This document shows, one piece after another, positions 22,050 to 33,685 of a DNA stretch of 64,000 nt (positions are counted from its first letter, which is position 1; each line of letters opens with the position of its first letter). Origin of the DNA: Stenocarpella maydis (Eukaryota; Ascomycota; Sordariomycetes; Diaporthales; Diaporthaceae); NCBI GenBank assembly GCA_002270565.1, contig NQMI01000073.1:124001-188000 (forward strand), written 5' to 3'. The position numbers and the translations under genes were made by a program. The notes beneath the pieces are model-generated. The model searched no databases, was not told the DNA's origin, and saw only the letters and a program-made list of their open reading frames with translations.

Positions 22050-23291
22050 GATGGATGATCAATAGCTTTGGCTTGGGATTTCTTGTAGTAGAACCAGGGT
22101 AACAGACGGGTGTGGAGGCTTGGGAAAGAGGAATGAAAGAGTCTGAATGGCCTTGGGATGGCCGGCCGGCTTATATGGGCGGAGCAGAGTAGCAGGCGCT
22201 GGCCGGTGAGTCCCCCTCAAGTGCTGCGATGTGCGAGGCCCACCGGTCAACCACCACAGAAATGCTCTTCACGGACCTGCGCGAGCTGCTTCTTCTGCAA
22301 TGCGTTCTGCCGGGCTGCCCACTCAGCCACTCTAGCAGAACACGCCTTGCGCCCGGTAATACTCTGCGTTTGCGGCGATGGGCTCCAGACTCGTCTGCTG
22401 TCTCGTTTTCCACCTATCCGGAGACCTGGCTGCATGCGGTACGCATGCGGTGATACTGGGCTCTGCAGGAGGCCCTCCTCATGCGCGAGGCCCTCTCGCA
22501 CCTGAATTCCTCCGCCTGCATGAGGTTTGACGGGCACGGGATCTGTTCAACAGACCCCGAGTCCCGATCCCAGCAAACAGTGCTTCATTTGCAAGGCACC
22601 GTCTACATGAACCAAGCGTCGTGTGTCGATATTCCTCGCAGACTCCAGTACCATGGCCCGTGTCCACTAGACTGGAGCCTCTCCGACTGAGCCTGTGTCA
22701 TTGACGAGATAACGACTGAGAAGACCCCCCTCATCGTATATCTGTCTCAGTGCAGGAACGAGATCCCGATGAGGTTCAGTTGGACACACACCCTGTGGTC
22801 TTCTTCATAGTGAGAAGGCACGCAGGAAGTGGATTTCAGGATCAGACCGTGAGGGACTCTCTTTCCATTGACACGACTACTGCAAGTACAGCACCCTGGA
22901 CAGTATCGCGGCAGGTCGACTGAGCTCACCTTACATCCAGCAACCAAGGAACGCTCAGAATGCCTCAGGTTCTCAGAGGGAACCACGGAAGGCTACGTCC
23001 GGCGACACGATATGCCACCTTGCTCCTGCCGTCGCCCAACTTGGGCGTCCAGGCTTCCAGTGTCACTTTCTTGGGTAGGAGCGGCCGAGGCCCAACGCAA
23101 CGTTTTGTTTTTGCCTTCGTCGAAGGAGGCTGGCCGGCTTGGTGCTGTTCTCACGACACGCTTCATTTCGACAGCCTTACCACTTTCCCCACCAAAAGCA
23201 TCGTCAGCCGCGCAATCATTGAACATCAACTTGTCAACACAGACCCACCAAACATAAGTACCAGCCTTGATACCTCTGGTCCATCTGCAAC
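22050..23291. other. 1.2-kb divergent intergenic region
   Basis: Promoter space between the SMP gene (-) and the unrecognised 513-aa gene (+). The open frames are short, overlapping and featureless. No RNA gene is recognised. Confidence 0.5.
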
Positions 23292-24934
23292 ATGCCTTCC
23301 CATCCTGTCACTCCAACAGGCAGAACCCGCAGCTGCTTGGCCTGCCCTGGAGGCGAGAACGTCACTCCCAAGTCGGCTGCGAGCCAGCTGTCGCCCTCGC
23401 CCGCGTATGGATCGATAGGTCGCACGCTGGGCTGCCGTTCTCTGGACGCAGTGCGCTCTGTCAGGGGCTCCATAAGGGGAGCCCGACGCGCGCTCAACAC
23501 AGCCACAAACTCCATCCAGCCCCCGTCGGCCTCAAGCTGTCCCTCCAGCCCAGTAGTCTCTACCACCATGCAAAAGTGGTATGATTCCATTCGCTCCAGG
23601 ACTTCTAAGATCCCAATGCCGAGCAGCTCGGCTTCATCGTCACCGATTTTCAAGCGGCGGCTCCTCAAAATCGCCGTCAATGGAGCTGACGAGGAAATGC
23701 TTGCGGCGACAACATGTGAGGAGGATATTTCTCCCACAGTCTTGGCAAGATCGCAAAGACAGACTCAAGCCCAAGCTCTCCGAACACCACTTCCAAAGCT
23801 TGAACTTCCGGGTCTTGATTTAGACCTGCGAAGGACCACCACTTTTCGCTCCTGTTCCGAGAAGGTCATCCAAGGTAAGCTTGCTCCCCATCTTCTTGTT
23901 TTCTCGTTTTGCTGACCCCCCCCCCTCTCCGGGCTTCAAACATTTGACGCAAGCACACTGCTGACGGTACTGTAGATATCGGGAAGAAGCATGATGACAC
24001 ACCGCAGGGCTCCCTTCCAAGGCTCGACGCGAACAGAGATATCTTTGCGACATGCACTGACAGAATGAACCTCAGACGTGCCGAGGCTAGGATTACGCGT
24101 GACTCTCAGGAACCCGGAGCCAGCTTGGCCCTGAAGTGTGACATCCATTATCCGTTGGTTCCTTCGGCGGCTTCCCGCACCGAGCACTTCGAAGATACGG
24201 CGGCGGCACTTTCAAATTACTGCCTGAACAACCTGCTCTGCGGAAATCCCGAGTACAGCAATGTCATACTCTGGACACTGTACACTTCAATAACATCGCC
24301 TGCCAAGGTACAGCAAAGCTTCACTGTCCTTCCCAACTATCTCAAGCCGGACCGCAACGCCCTAGGTACTACGTACCAGTGGGCGATAATCGTCTTCAGA
24401 AACGACACCGCCCCGAGCAGAGTACATTCTGCGGCCAGACAGCACGAAAAAGCTCTGCAAGCCGCGCTAGCCAAAATCGTGGACTTGGGCTACCACATTG
24501 ATGTGTGGACAAAGTCGGACAACTACTCGTGGAGAGAGGCCAAGCTTCGGGCTCTGGGCACTGGAGTCGTCCAGGGCCCTGACCTCTCGCTTCGTGAGAA
24601 ATACCAGGCAATGGCTGGCCACAGTATTCCGGGCTTCTCTTTCGACGAGATGCAAACCTTAGACGAAGTGCTATGCATTCGAGACTCAACACCAGAGTCG
24701 TCAGATTCTGGGAGTGTGTGCTCTGTGATTTCCCTGCAAAACCAAGCCAAGACTGCAGACAAATACGTATGCGGATCCGAGTCTGATTTTAGCGGCTTCC
24801 TCGAACACCAAGAAGAGAGCATTGTGCCTGCTGGCTCAGAAATTGGGTTCATGCACTACGATGACTCTGACATCAGCGGGGCCTCAGAAGACTTGGACAT
24901 GGCGACGAGGCTGGGAGGGGAGACGGTCGTATGA
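23292..24934 (+). CDS. Conserved-looking hypothetical protein, 513 aa
   Basis: Exons 23292-23874 and 23976-24934 (101-nt intron, GTAAGC...TGTAG) join in frame as KVIQGDIGKKHDD. I do not recognise the family. The first 195 residues are Ser/Thr/Pro/Arg-rich and probably disordered, with a CLACPGGENVTPKSAASQL segment near the start. Residues about 240-400 look folded: DIHYPLVPSAASRTEHFEDTA, GNPEYSNVILWTLYTSITS, YQWAIIVFRNDTAPSRVHSAA, and a helical HEKALQAALAKIVDLGYHID. The C-terminal 110 residues are acidic and serine-rich (RDSTPESSDSGS). There is no signal peptide, membrane segment or catalytic motif. The codon use and the clean intron argue that it is a real gene. It may be lineage-restricted. 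Confidence 0.72.
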
Positions 24935-25263
24935 TATGCTCAATGCGAGCTGATGCCGCGTGCAAGTGGGATTAGAATGTGCAATGGACAGCACTATCGA
25001 GTTCTGGGCTTTCTTTGCCCTCATGTATTAATCTTTCTGTCACCAAGGCCAGCTTCGAGCTGAAACTGTGACTCACCATCAGGAGCATTCGGGTATTCTT
25101 ATTAGACCGGGACACGATACACCATGGGGGCCGGCTTCAGGTTGCAGGTTGAGTGTTTGCGTGTGGGCTTTTGTGTGAAGACGAGAGCCCAGGGATTTTT
25201 CTTCTGTTTGCACACGCTCGTTGCCTCCTTAGATAAGTTCTCTGTACACATGGCTGCTGGCCC
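24935..25263. other. Convergent intergenic region
   Basis: Space between the 513-aa hypothetical gene (+) and the PPR-like gene (-). No gene is seen. Confidence 0.5.
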
Positions 25264-27260
25264 TCAACCTGCAAGCGCGAATTCACCATCGTCTCCATCT
25301 TCACGGCTTTCCTTATAACCCAAACCCAGCTCAGTATTCTTGTCAAGAGTTCGGTGAACATAGTCGTTCATAATCTTGCGTCGGATCAGAATCACCCGGG
25401 CATCATCCGAGCCTCTCTGCACTAGGCTCTGCGAAATCATCTTATCGCAGACAGCGACGACCCTCTTGGCCACGTCGACGAGAGACATCCGCCTGGGATA
25501 GTCTCTCTTCCAGGCCTGCTCAGGTGACTTGGAGGTGATAGCGGTGTCCGAGAACCCCAGGGCATTCGTTGCCAGCCTCAGTGGCTCCCATACGCGGTCG
25601 ACAGCTTCGAAGATCTGTCGGCCGAAGGCCAGCTTGGCCCTGGTTTCGATGGGGTACTTGGCCCTGTTGTCGAACTTGCGGTAGTTGCTCGTCGCGACCT
25701 GCAGGTAGAGCTTCATGCACTCGGCCTCGGGCATCCTCATCTTCTGCATCATGGCGTCGAAGATGACAGTCGCGTTGTCAAACGCCTTCTCATTGTAGGC
25801 GTCAAAGTGACATATCAGCATGCCCCGCCTCAGGATAGAGCCGTTGATCATGTCCGCGGGCATGCCCTCGATTGTCCGGGCCGCCTTCCCGCTCGCGGCC
25901 CCGGTGGACAGCACATCGAGGTAGTGCTTATAGTTCCACCTGTCCGGGACGAAGCCGAGCGTGCTCCTTAGGTAGTCCCAGTACTTCGCAGCCAGCTTCG
26001 TCCTCCTACCCAGTCCCAGGACCTTCATAACGAGTGATAAAGTGTTTTTGCCGGCCATCGGCTTTGAGGGCCCCTGCAGTTGCCGCTGTTCCTTTTGCTG
26101 TTGCCGCTCGGGTGTCTTTGGGGCTGGGGCCGGCTGTGGCTCTTCGTCCTGCTCGCTACCGGATACCCCCCCGGGGGCGGAAACTTGGTCCTGGTCGAAC
26201 CTTGGCACACCAAGGACATTCGAGAGCAGGGCGAGGATGGACCCGGTCTCACTTACGCCGCCGAGGAGGAGCAACCGGCCCATCGCGCACATCAACTCCT
26301 CGTCCATGGTGATCTCGTTCTTCCTCCACCGGCTCATGACCTCGTCCCAGACCAGTTTCCCGCGCTGGATGGTCGTCTCTATGCTCTTCTTCACGGCCTC
26401 TCCATCGGTACCCGACCCGTCTGCAAGATCCTTGTGGTTGGAAGGCTGGTAGCGGAGGGCGTTTAATATTATGGTGTAGGTCCAGTTGTTTGGGGCGCGG
26501 GCCTTGTCAGCCGATCGCAGCGTAACGAACATGGACTCGAGGTCCTGGGCTCGAGAGCAGACGTCGAGGACCGCGTTGAGGTGCGTGATGTTGGGTTTCA
26601 GCCGGCTGCTCGAGAGCATGGCGTTGTAGATCTTGAGGGCCTCGCCCACGGCGAGCTTTGGATGCTCGGAATTGGCGCAGCCCTTGAAGATGATGGTGTA
26701 GGTTTGCGCATTCGGTAGTTGGGCTCGCTTTTTCATCTGCGCGCCGTGGTAATTAGCCTCAGGCAAGCGCAAGCGGGTACGATCATGGGATGGGCGTTTG
26801 GATGGAGGTCACCGACTTCATTGAACAGCTTGATAGCAGCGTGCAGCCTGTTGTTCTTGAACTGGTACTCTATACAGTGGTTCCAGCTGACCACACATTG
26901 TTTGTCCTTGCTTGCCTCCCGCGTCAAGAGCAGCGCCCTGTCGAAATCCTTCTCCGCCAACTTCTTAAGCACGTTGTCGGCTATATGATATGGGTCTGTC
27001 GTGTATTTGAGCTCTTTCTTCATTGCCCGTCTTGCCTTATCGAGCGCCTTCTTCTTGTCGGCTTGCCAGTCCTCAGGTGTCCTCTGCGCCTCCACCGAGG
27101 CTGCGAACTGGGCGAAGGCATCCTCCTGGTCCTGTCCCTGCCGCAGGAACGAGCTCGTCACAAAGTGCCTAGGGAGTGCTGCAAGGCGTGTGTCAGCCTT
27201 GGGAACTTGGCGGATAACAGAGGTTGACGCCCGTCTTGCACAGGCTCTGCAGACAAACAT
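25264..27260 (-). CDS. Mitochondrial pentatricopeptide-repeat (PPR) type protein
   Basis: A 638-aa protein with exons 27260-26817 and 26736-25264. The N-terminus is basic (MFVCRACARRASTSVIRQVPK...RHFVTSSFLRQ), a mitochondrial presequence. Helical repeats of PPR type follow: FDRALLLTREASKDKQCVVSWN, then RLHAAIKLFNEMKKRAQLPN with AQTYTIIFKGCA, then ALKIYNAMLSSSRLKPNITHLNAVLDVCSRA, and further copies before residue 560. Such proteins bind organellar RNA and act in mitochondrial RNA processing or translation; the exact target is not inferable. The intron (26737-26816, 80 nt) has a good GCTAAT branch word and CGCAG acceptor but the donor reads GTCGGT. That join gives the typical LFNEMKKRAQLPNAQTYT. 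An earlier in-frame Met (27305) is possible. Residues 240-290 contain a low-complexity Pro/Gln insertion. Confidence 0.85.
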
Positions 27261-27729
27261 GACTGAGTTATTAGATTGCGAGGCACATGGTGTAGTAGAT
27301 AGCAACCCGTAGCAAGAAAGTCGCCCCTAGGAAAGGGCAAAAAAAAAAAAAAAGTCGATATGCTTGCAGACCCCTGCTTACCGTCTTACACCCTGGTCTC
27401 TAGCTCTCCGTTCCGCACTGAGCCGGAAAGAGCAGGCGGTGAATGACCGTTTTCATGACGGCAGCTGGATCGAAGGGCTGGACCCACCTAAAGCATATGT
27501 TACAGGGATTCGCGTGTCGGCCGACAGAGCGCACCGCGTTGCCTACAGGACCATGGCGCGTCTCCCCTGCCACTTTAAATCAAAAGGGCCCGTCTTGCGT
27601 ACCCTCCACCTCACACATAACTCCACCACCAAAGCATGCCCTCAGAATACCAATAGACTCTCCCTCAAGTTTGGCCTCCCGGCCGATTGACCATCTAACT
27701 GTCCGATTTTGCCAGACCACCGGCTCACC
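27261..27729. promoter_or_regulatory. Divergent intergenic region, PPR gene / POL1
   Basis: A 469-bp region between two divergent starts. It contains a 15-nt A tract (27339-27353, a nucleosome-excluding type sequence) and three CGCGT words close to POL1 (see separate entry). Confidence 0.6.
27511..27561. promoter_or_regulatory. Cluster of three CGCGT cores (MCB-type) upstream of POL1
   Basis: CGCGT occurs at 27511-27515, 27535-27539 and 27557-27561, i.e. 169-219 bp before the POL1 start. CGCGT is the reverse complement of ACGCG, the core of the MluI cell-cycle box bound by MBF, which drives G1/S expression of DNA replication genes in yeasts. Use of the same element in this fungus is inference. 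Confidence 0.5.
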
Positions 27730-30700
27730 ATGCCCAAAGCCGACAGACGCGCCAAGCTCGCGGAGCTTGCTGCGCTGCGAAAGGCTGGCAAGAAGACCTT
27801 TGACTCGTATGAGGTGGAGCAAGTTGAAGAATTATACGAGGAGGTCGACGAGGACCGCTACAAGAAGATTGTCCGTGAGCGTCTTAATCAGGATGACTTT
27901 GTTGTCGACGACAATGGCGAGGGTTACGCCGATGATGGCCGCGAGGACTGGGACCGCGTCCAGCAGTACGAGAGTGACAGTGAAGACGACCTTTCAATCC
28001 GTGGAAAGGAGAACAAGAAGTGTGAGTACTTTGGGCTGCTATGAACGTGGAGCGCGCCTCTGACGTCTGAGCCACAGCCAAAAAGCAGCGAGAGCAGGAG
28101 CAATCCAAGCGAGACGCGACCGACCGGGATATCAGCGAGTTCTTCACCAAGGGCGCTACAAAGGTCCAGCCAAAAACCAAGGTAGGACACCAAGCCACCC
28201 GAGACTCGCTAGTACGCCTCTGACGTGAGATAGACCATAAAAACCGAGGAAGATGAGGAATTTCTTGCGAGCCTGTTGGGAGAAGTTGACCGAAACGTAC
28301 CAGCTGCCGTACCTCGCCAGTCCAAGAAGAGGGAGAGGTCTCCTGAGAAACGCCGCACACGTATGCCCTCGCCCGCTCCAGAGATCAAGCGCCCAGCAAT
28401 AAAGAGGGCGAAACGCAGCCCCGAGCCTGCGCGCTCGGCACCACAAGATGACGATACTTTCATGGGAGATGACGACGCCTTTCTTCCAGCTATGGACGAC
28501 GATCTGTCTGCACCTCTTCCCGCGAATGATATTCCTACCAGTGACCCAGCACCGTCATCACCAACAGTCAACGCCATTGGACGCAAGACGAAACCAGCAG
28601 CTGAGACCGAGGCCGAAGACGATGAAGACGAAGACATGATGGAGGTCGCTCACGCTGGTGCCATCAACGCTGCCAGCGTCAACCTGACTGCGGCCAAGGT
28701 TCCGAAGAGGCTGATCAAGGCCGATCCGTATCCTTCACCTGCGAACTCCTCGCCTCCCAAGGGTCCGGGCGAGCCCGCAGTTGACTCTTCGGCATGGAAC
28801 GACATCAATAGCCGTCTCAATGTCGTCAGCAGCTCTCATGCGGAGTCGAGAGGCACCAACAAGATAGACTACAAGGATGCAATCGAAGAGGACGGAAGCC
28901 TGAATATGTTCTGGACAGACTACACTGAAGTCAAGGGTAGCCTGTGCTTGTTCGGGAAGGTTTTGAACAAGAAGACACAGTCGTACATCAGTTGCTTCGT
29001 CAAGGTGGACAACATCTTGCGGAAGCTCTTCTTTCTGCCGCGTCAAAACCGAATGGAACGCGGAGTGGAGACAGACGAGGAGGTTGGAATGATGGACGTC
29101 TACAAGGAAATCGATTCCCTCATGTCCAAGATGAACGTTGATATGTTCAAAATCAAGGCTTGTACGAGGAAGTATGCTTTTGAGCTACCCGGGATACCGA
29201 AAGAGACGCAGTACATGAAGCTCTTGTACCCGTATACTAGTGAGCCGTCCTCTAATCTACATTCATGTAGCAGCACTGACGCGTTACAGAGCCTGCGGTC
29301 GAGATGGGTACGACTGGCGAGACCTACTCGCACGTCTTTGGCACCAACACCGCTCTGTTTGAGCAATTCGTCCTGTGGAAGAACATCATGGGTCCTTGCT
29401 GGCTGAAGATCCAAGACGCCGATTTTGCCTCACTCAAGAACGCCTCACACTGCAAGCTCGAGGTTCTCGCGGAACATCCCAACATGATATCTCCCTTGAG
29501 TGGCTCGGATAAGCTGGATGCTCCTCCTCTGACTGTGATGAGCATGGCCATGCGGACGACATTCAACGTCAAAGACAACAAGCAGGAGATACTTTCCATC
29601 AGTGCTAGAATTTACGAGAACGTATCCCTCACCGACACAACACCAGCAGACGAGCTCCCATCGCGGACCTTTACGCTCATCCGGCCCAATGGCCCTGCAT
29701 TCCCGGGAGGCTTTGAGCAAATGGCGAAAACTCGAAGGCCTGGCTTGATCAAGACCATGAAGCAAGAGTCCGAAATGCTGATGTTCTTCCTCGCACAAAT
29801 CGATGTGGTGGATCCTGATGTGATCCTCGGCCACCAGCTGGAGGGTGTTGACTATTCCGTCCTTCTCAGCCGCTTACGAGAGAAGAAGATACACCAGTGG
29901 TCTCGTCTCGGAAGACTCAGGCGATCCGATTGGCCCTCGTCTATAGGGAAGGTCGGCGGCAACGTGTTCGCTGAGCGCCAGATCATTGCAGGTCGCCTGC
30001 TTTGTGACCTTGCCAATGAGGCTGGCAAGTCGGCGATGTACAAGTGTTCGACTTGGAGTCTAACGGAAATGTGCAGTCTCTACTTGTCTAGCGATAACAT
30101 GCGGTGGGATATTGACAACGAAGCGGCTTTGAAATCATGGGCGACGACCAAGGATGGACTTATGGACTACGTCTCCCATGTGGAGACTGACACATACTTC
30201 ATTACAGCCTTGGCACTCAGAGTACAGCTTTTGCCACTGACCAAGATTCTGACCAACTTGGCTGGCAACTCTTGGGCGAGGACTTTGACCGGTACGCGTG
30301 CGGAGCGAAACGAGTACATTCTGTTGCATGAGTTTCACCGCAACAAATATATATGTCCGGACAAGCAGCCCTTCAAGGGGCGACAACGCTTGGAGGACGA
30401 GAACGCTGAAGAGGAAGCTGGTGACGGCAAGAAGAAGGACAAGTACAAGGGTGGTCTCGTCTTCGAACCCGAGAAGGGTCTCTACGACAAATTCGTCCTG
30501 GTGATGGACTTCAACTCGCTGTATCCTTCTATCATCCAGGAGTTCAACATCTGCTTCACTACTGTGGATCGGTCTTCAATGGTGAGCAACCGACCGCTTT
30601 ACAACTCGATCGTTGTATTCGATTCAACTAACGCTGTGACAGACTGAGGACGAGGACGCAGTCCCTGAAGTCCCTACCGAACAAGACCAAGGCATCTTGC

Positions 30701-32397
30701 CTAAGCTGATTGCCACGCTTGTCAGTCGCAGACGAGAGGTGAAGAAGCTTATGAAGGACAAGACTGCGACTTCTGAACAGCTCGCAACGTGGGACATTAA
30801 GCAACTTGCTCTGAAGTTGACGGCCAACTCTATGTACGGATGCTTGGGTTATACCAAGTCACGGTTCTATGCGCGTCCCTTGGCGGTTTTGACAACGTAC
30901 AAGGGCCGTGAGATTCTTCGCAGCACGAAAGATCTTGCAGAGAGCAAGTCTCTCCAGGTTATTTACGGTGATACCGACTCTGTCATGATCAACGCCAACG
31001 TCGACAACGTTAAAGATGCCTACAAGGTGGGCAACGAGTTCAAGAAAGCAGTCAACGAATCATACAGGTTGCTAGAAATCGACATCGACAATGTCTTCCG
31101 TCGCATCCTGCTGCAGGCCAAGAAGAAGTATGCTGCAATCAACATGATTGAGCAAGACGGCAAGCTTATCGAGAAGATGGAAGTCAAGGGCCTGGACATG
31201 AAACGACGAGAATACTGCGGTTTATCCAAGGAGATCTCAAGTCACCTCTTGAACGAAATCCTCTCCGGTGATGACACGGAGGTGTCCATCCAGCGCATCC
31301 ATGATTACTTGCGTGAGATCTCAGGGAAGATGCGTGAGCAAGCCGTCCCCGTGCAAAAATATATCATCTTCACTCAGCTCGGCAAGGCCCCCAACGAGTA
31401 CCCGAACGCCGACTCAATGCCACAGGTTCAGGTTGCTCTGCGGGAACTTGCAAGGGGCAGGAGGATTCGGAAGGGCGATGTCATCTCCTACATCATCACA
31501 GGCGACAGTAAGGGTTCCGAGTCGGCTGCGAAGCGAGCATACACCCCACAGGATGTCCTGAAGAAGGACTCTGGCTTGACTCCAGATGTCGAATTCTACA
31601 TTGGCAAGCAGATCTTCCCGCCGGTTGAGCGTCTCTGTGCCAACATCGCTGGCACCTCCACGGCGCAGCTGGCCGAGTGTCTAGGCCTTGACATCCGCCG
31701 CTACGCCAGCAACGCCAACACCACAAGCAGCGGTAACAGCAACGACCTCGAAATCCACCCACTCGAGTCGCAGATCCCCGATGAGGTGCGCTTCGGCGGA
31801 TGCACACGCCTGCAGTTGTGCTGCCGCTCCTGCAAGAAGTCGTCGGTCTTTGAGGGTCTCCTCTCCAGCCCTGACCGGGTCTCGCCGGCCGGCGTCGTCT
31901 GCGGCTCCTGCGGGGCCACCCTGTCGACGCTCTCGGTGGTGGCGCAGGTGGAGCGCGCGATCCGCACCGCGACCGCCGCGTACTACGAGGGCTGGCTGGT
32001 GTGCGACGACAGCAGCTGCGGCAACCGCACGCGGCAGGTCAGCGTCTACGGCAGCCGCTGCCTCGGCCCCAAGGGCCTCGCGCGCGACTGCCTGGGCCGC
32101 ATGAGGTACGAGGTCTCTGAGCGCGACATATACAACCAGCTCGTGTACCTCGCCAGCCTCTGGGACGTGGACAGGGCCAGGGCCAAGGCTGGGGGCGGTG
32201 GGGGTGGTGAGGGTGGTGGTGGCGTGCCGGCCACGACGGATCGCGAGACGAGGGAGAAGATCCTCGCGCTGGCGGAGCACAACCGCACGAGGTTCGGGAC
32301 GGTCAAGGGCGTCGTCGACAGGTACCTGGACAAGTGCGGGCGGCAGTGGGTTGCGATGGACATGTTGTTCGCGAAGTTGGGTTTCACTGCTGTCTGA
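27730..32397 (+). CDS. POL1: DNA polymerase alpha catalytic subunit
   Basis: A 1482-aa family B polymerase that extends primase-made RNA primers at origins and on the lagging strand. Exons: 27730-28021, 28078-28181, 28234-29239, 29290-30581 and 30643-32397 (introns 49-61 nt, all frame-consistent). Residues 1-70 match the Pol alpha N-terminal domain (KAGKKTFDSYEVE, then EEVDEDRYKKIVRER). A long acidic disordered region follows to about 300. The exonuclease-like fold has no proofreading residues, as usual in Pol alpha. Polymerase motifs: DFNSLYPSII (874-883), KLTANSMYGCLGY (958-970) and YGDTDS (1006-1011, metal-binding aspartates). The C-terminal domain has two cysteine clusters (CCRSC with CGSC; CDDSSC with SRCLGPKGLARDC) that bind zinc and the B subunit. 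A Gly-rich insertion (GGGGGGEGGGG) sits near the C-terminus. Length agrees with the family (about 1460). Confidence 0.97.
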
Positions 32398-33685
32398 AGA
32401 CGATGATTCTTGTATTCCGAGTTGGATTATTGTTTGCCTTTGGCGTTTCGCATGGGGCCCAAGATATTGTCCGTTGGCCTCCACAATTGGGATGACAAGG
32501 AGTTCGAGGGGTCTTTGTTTTAGCAACTAACGTATTCACATATACCTTCACGATGTCGGCGTGTGCGTTGGGAGTGCATTTGCATTTGGTCACAGTCTTG
32601 AAAGAGCCTGTAGTCTCCCATATATTTTCCCTATCAACATTAGTAGCAATAGCTGTCTAGGAGATGCGACCGACCAGTCATTTGGCTCGCAAGGCGATGC
32701 GAAAGTATACACAATGACGGGAACAGTTAGAGCGCTATAGGAACTTGTTTCACATAACCCAAGGCATACGGAACATCAAAATTGATTAATTGCTGCTGCT
32801 GCTCTGCGGCATTCGTATAACATCTTCGAGTCCACAGGGGCGACACAACACGTCAAAAAGTAGAAGCACCGTCTGATAATAGAAAGACAATCCCTCATTG
32901 CGGCTGCCGGCTTCCCCTCCCCGAATTAGATGTGATATGTCTGTCATCATGATATACACGGCGCTTCTCCCTCTCCAGCTGAGGGGAAAAATTGCACCTC
33001 GGACCTTTTTTCACCCTGGAACAGCAGTCATGACCCACTGTCCTCTCCGTCGGCCCACTTCCGCCTTTCTGGCACCTTTCGTCTTTTTGGGAGGCTGATC
33101 AAAGCCGGCAGCGGCAGCAGCAGGAGAAAAAAATCGAGAGTCAAAAAGAAAACGCGATCTGCGAACCCTGTGAACTCCGAGAAAAATACCCTTGAACTAC
33201 CACTGGATCGTTGCTCTCAATTACCTACTCCTAGCCTGGTCCATTCCGGGAGATATCCCGGCGCTTGATCGTGGCGTGCCTGGCAGTCTTTGCCTATTCA
33301 TCACGAGCGTTCCATCGTTGTCTGTCATGATCTGGCCTTCGGTCTCGGCCGCTCCAGAGTAGGGTAGGTATCCCTCATCCCCGATGCGGCCCCCGCTGCG
33401 AGGAAGGCGGGCTGGCTGGTGGGCAGAGAGCAACTGGTCCCACCACTGAGAAAAGTCCAGGAATGAAGAATAAGAAGGTGAATGCGAGGGAAAGCCCGTG
33501 TCTGAGATGACGTCTGCAGACAAGCCTTCTGTCTATGCCAATAGAGGTATCATGGAAAGGGGAAATCTGGCGAACTTTTTGACACGTATTTTTTGACCCC
33601 GCCGTAAATGCAGAAACCGCCTGCCCAATTTAGGTGTGCAGAGAATGCTCTAATGCGTATTGCGAACACTAGAAAGATGAAAGAA
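32398..33685. other. 1.3-kb convergent intergenic region
   Basis: Space between POL1 (+) and eIF4G (-). It contains a CTG/GCT-type trinucleotide run (about 32791-32804) and A-rich words around 33130. No coding frame or RNA gene is supported. Confidence 0.5.
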
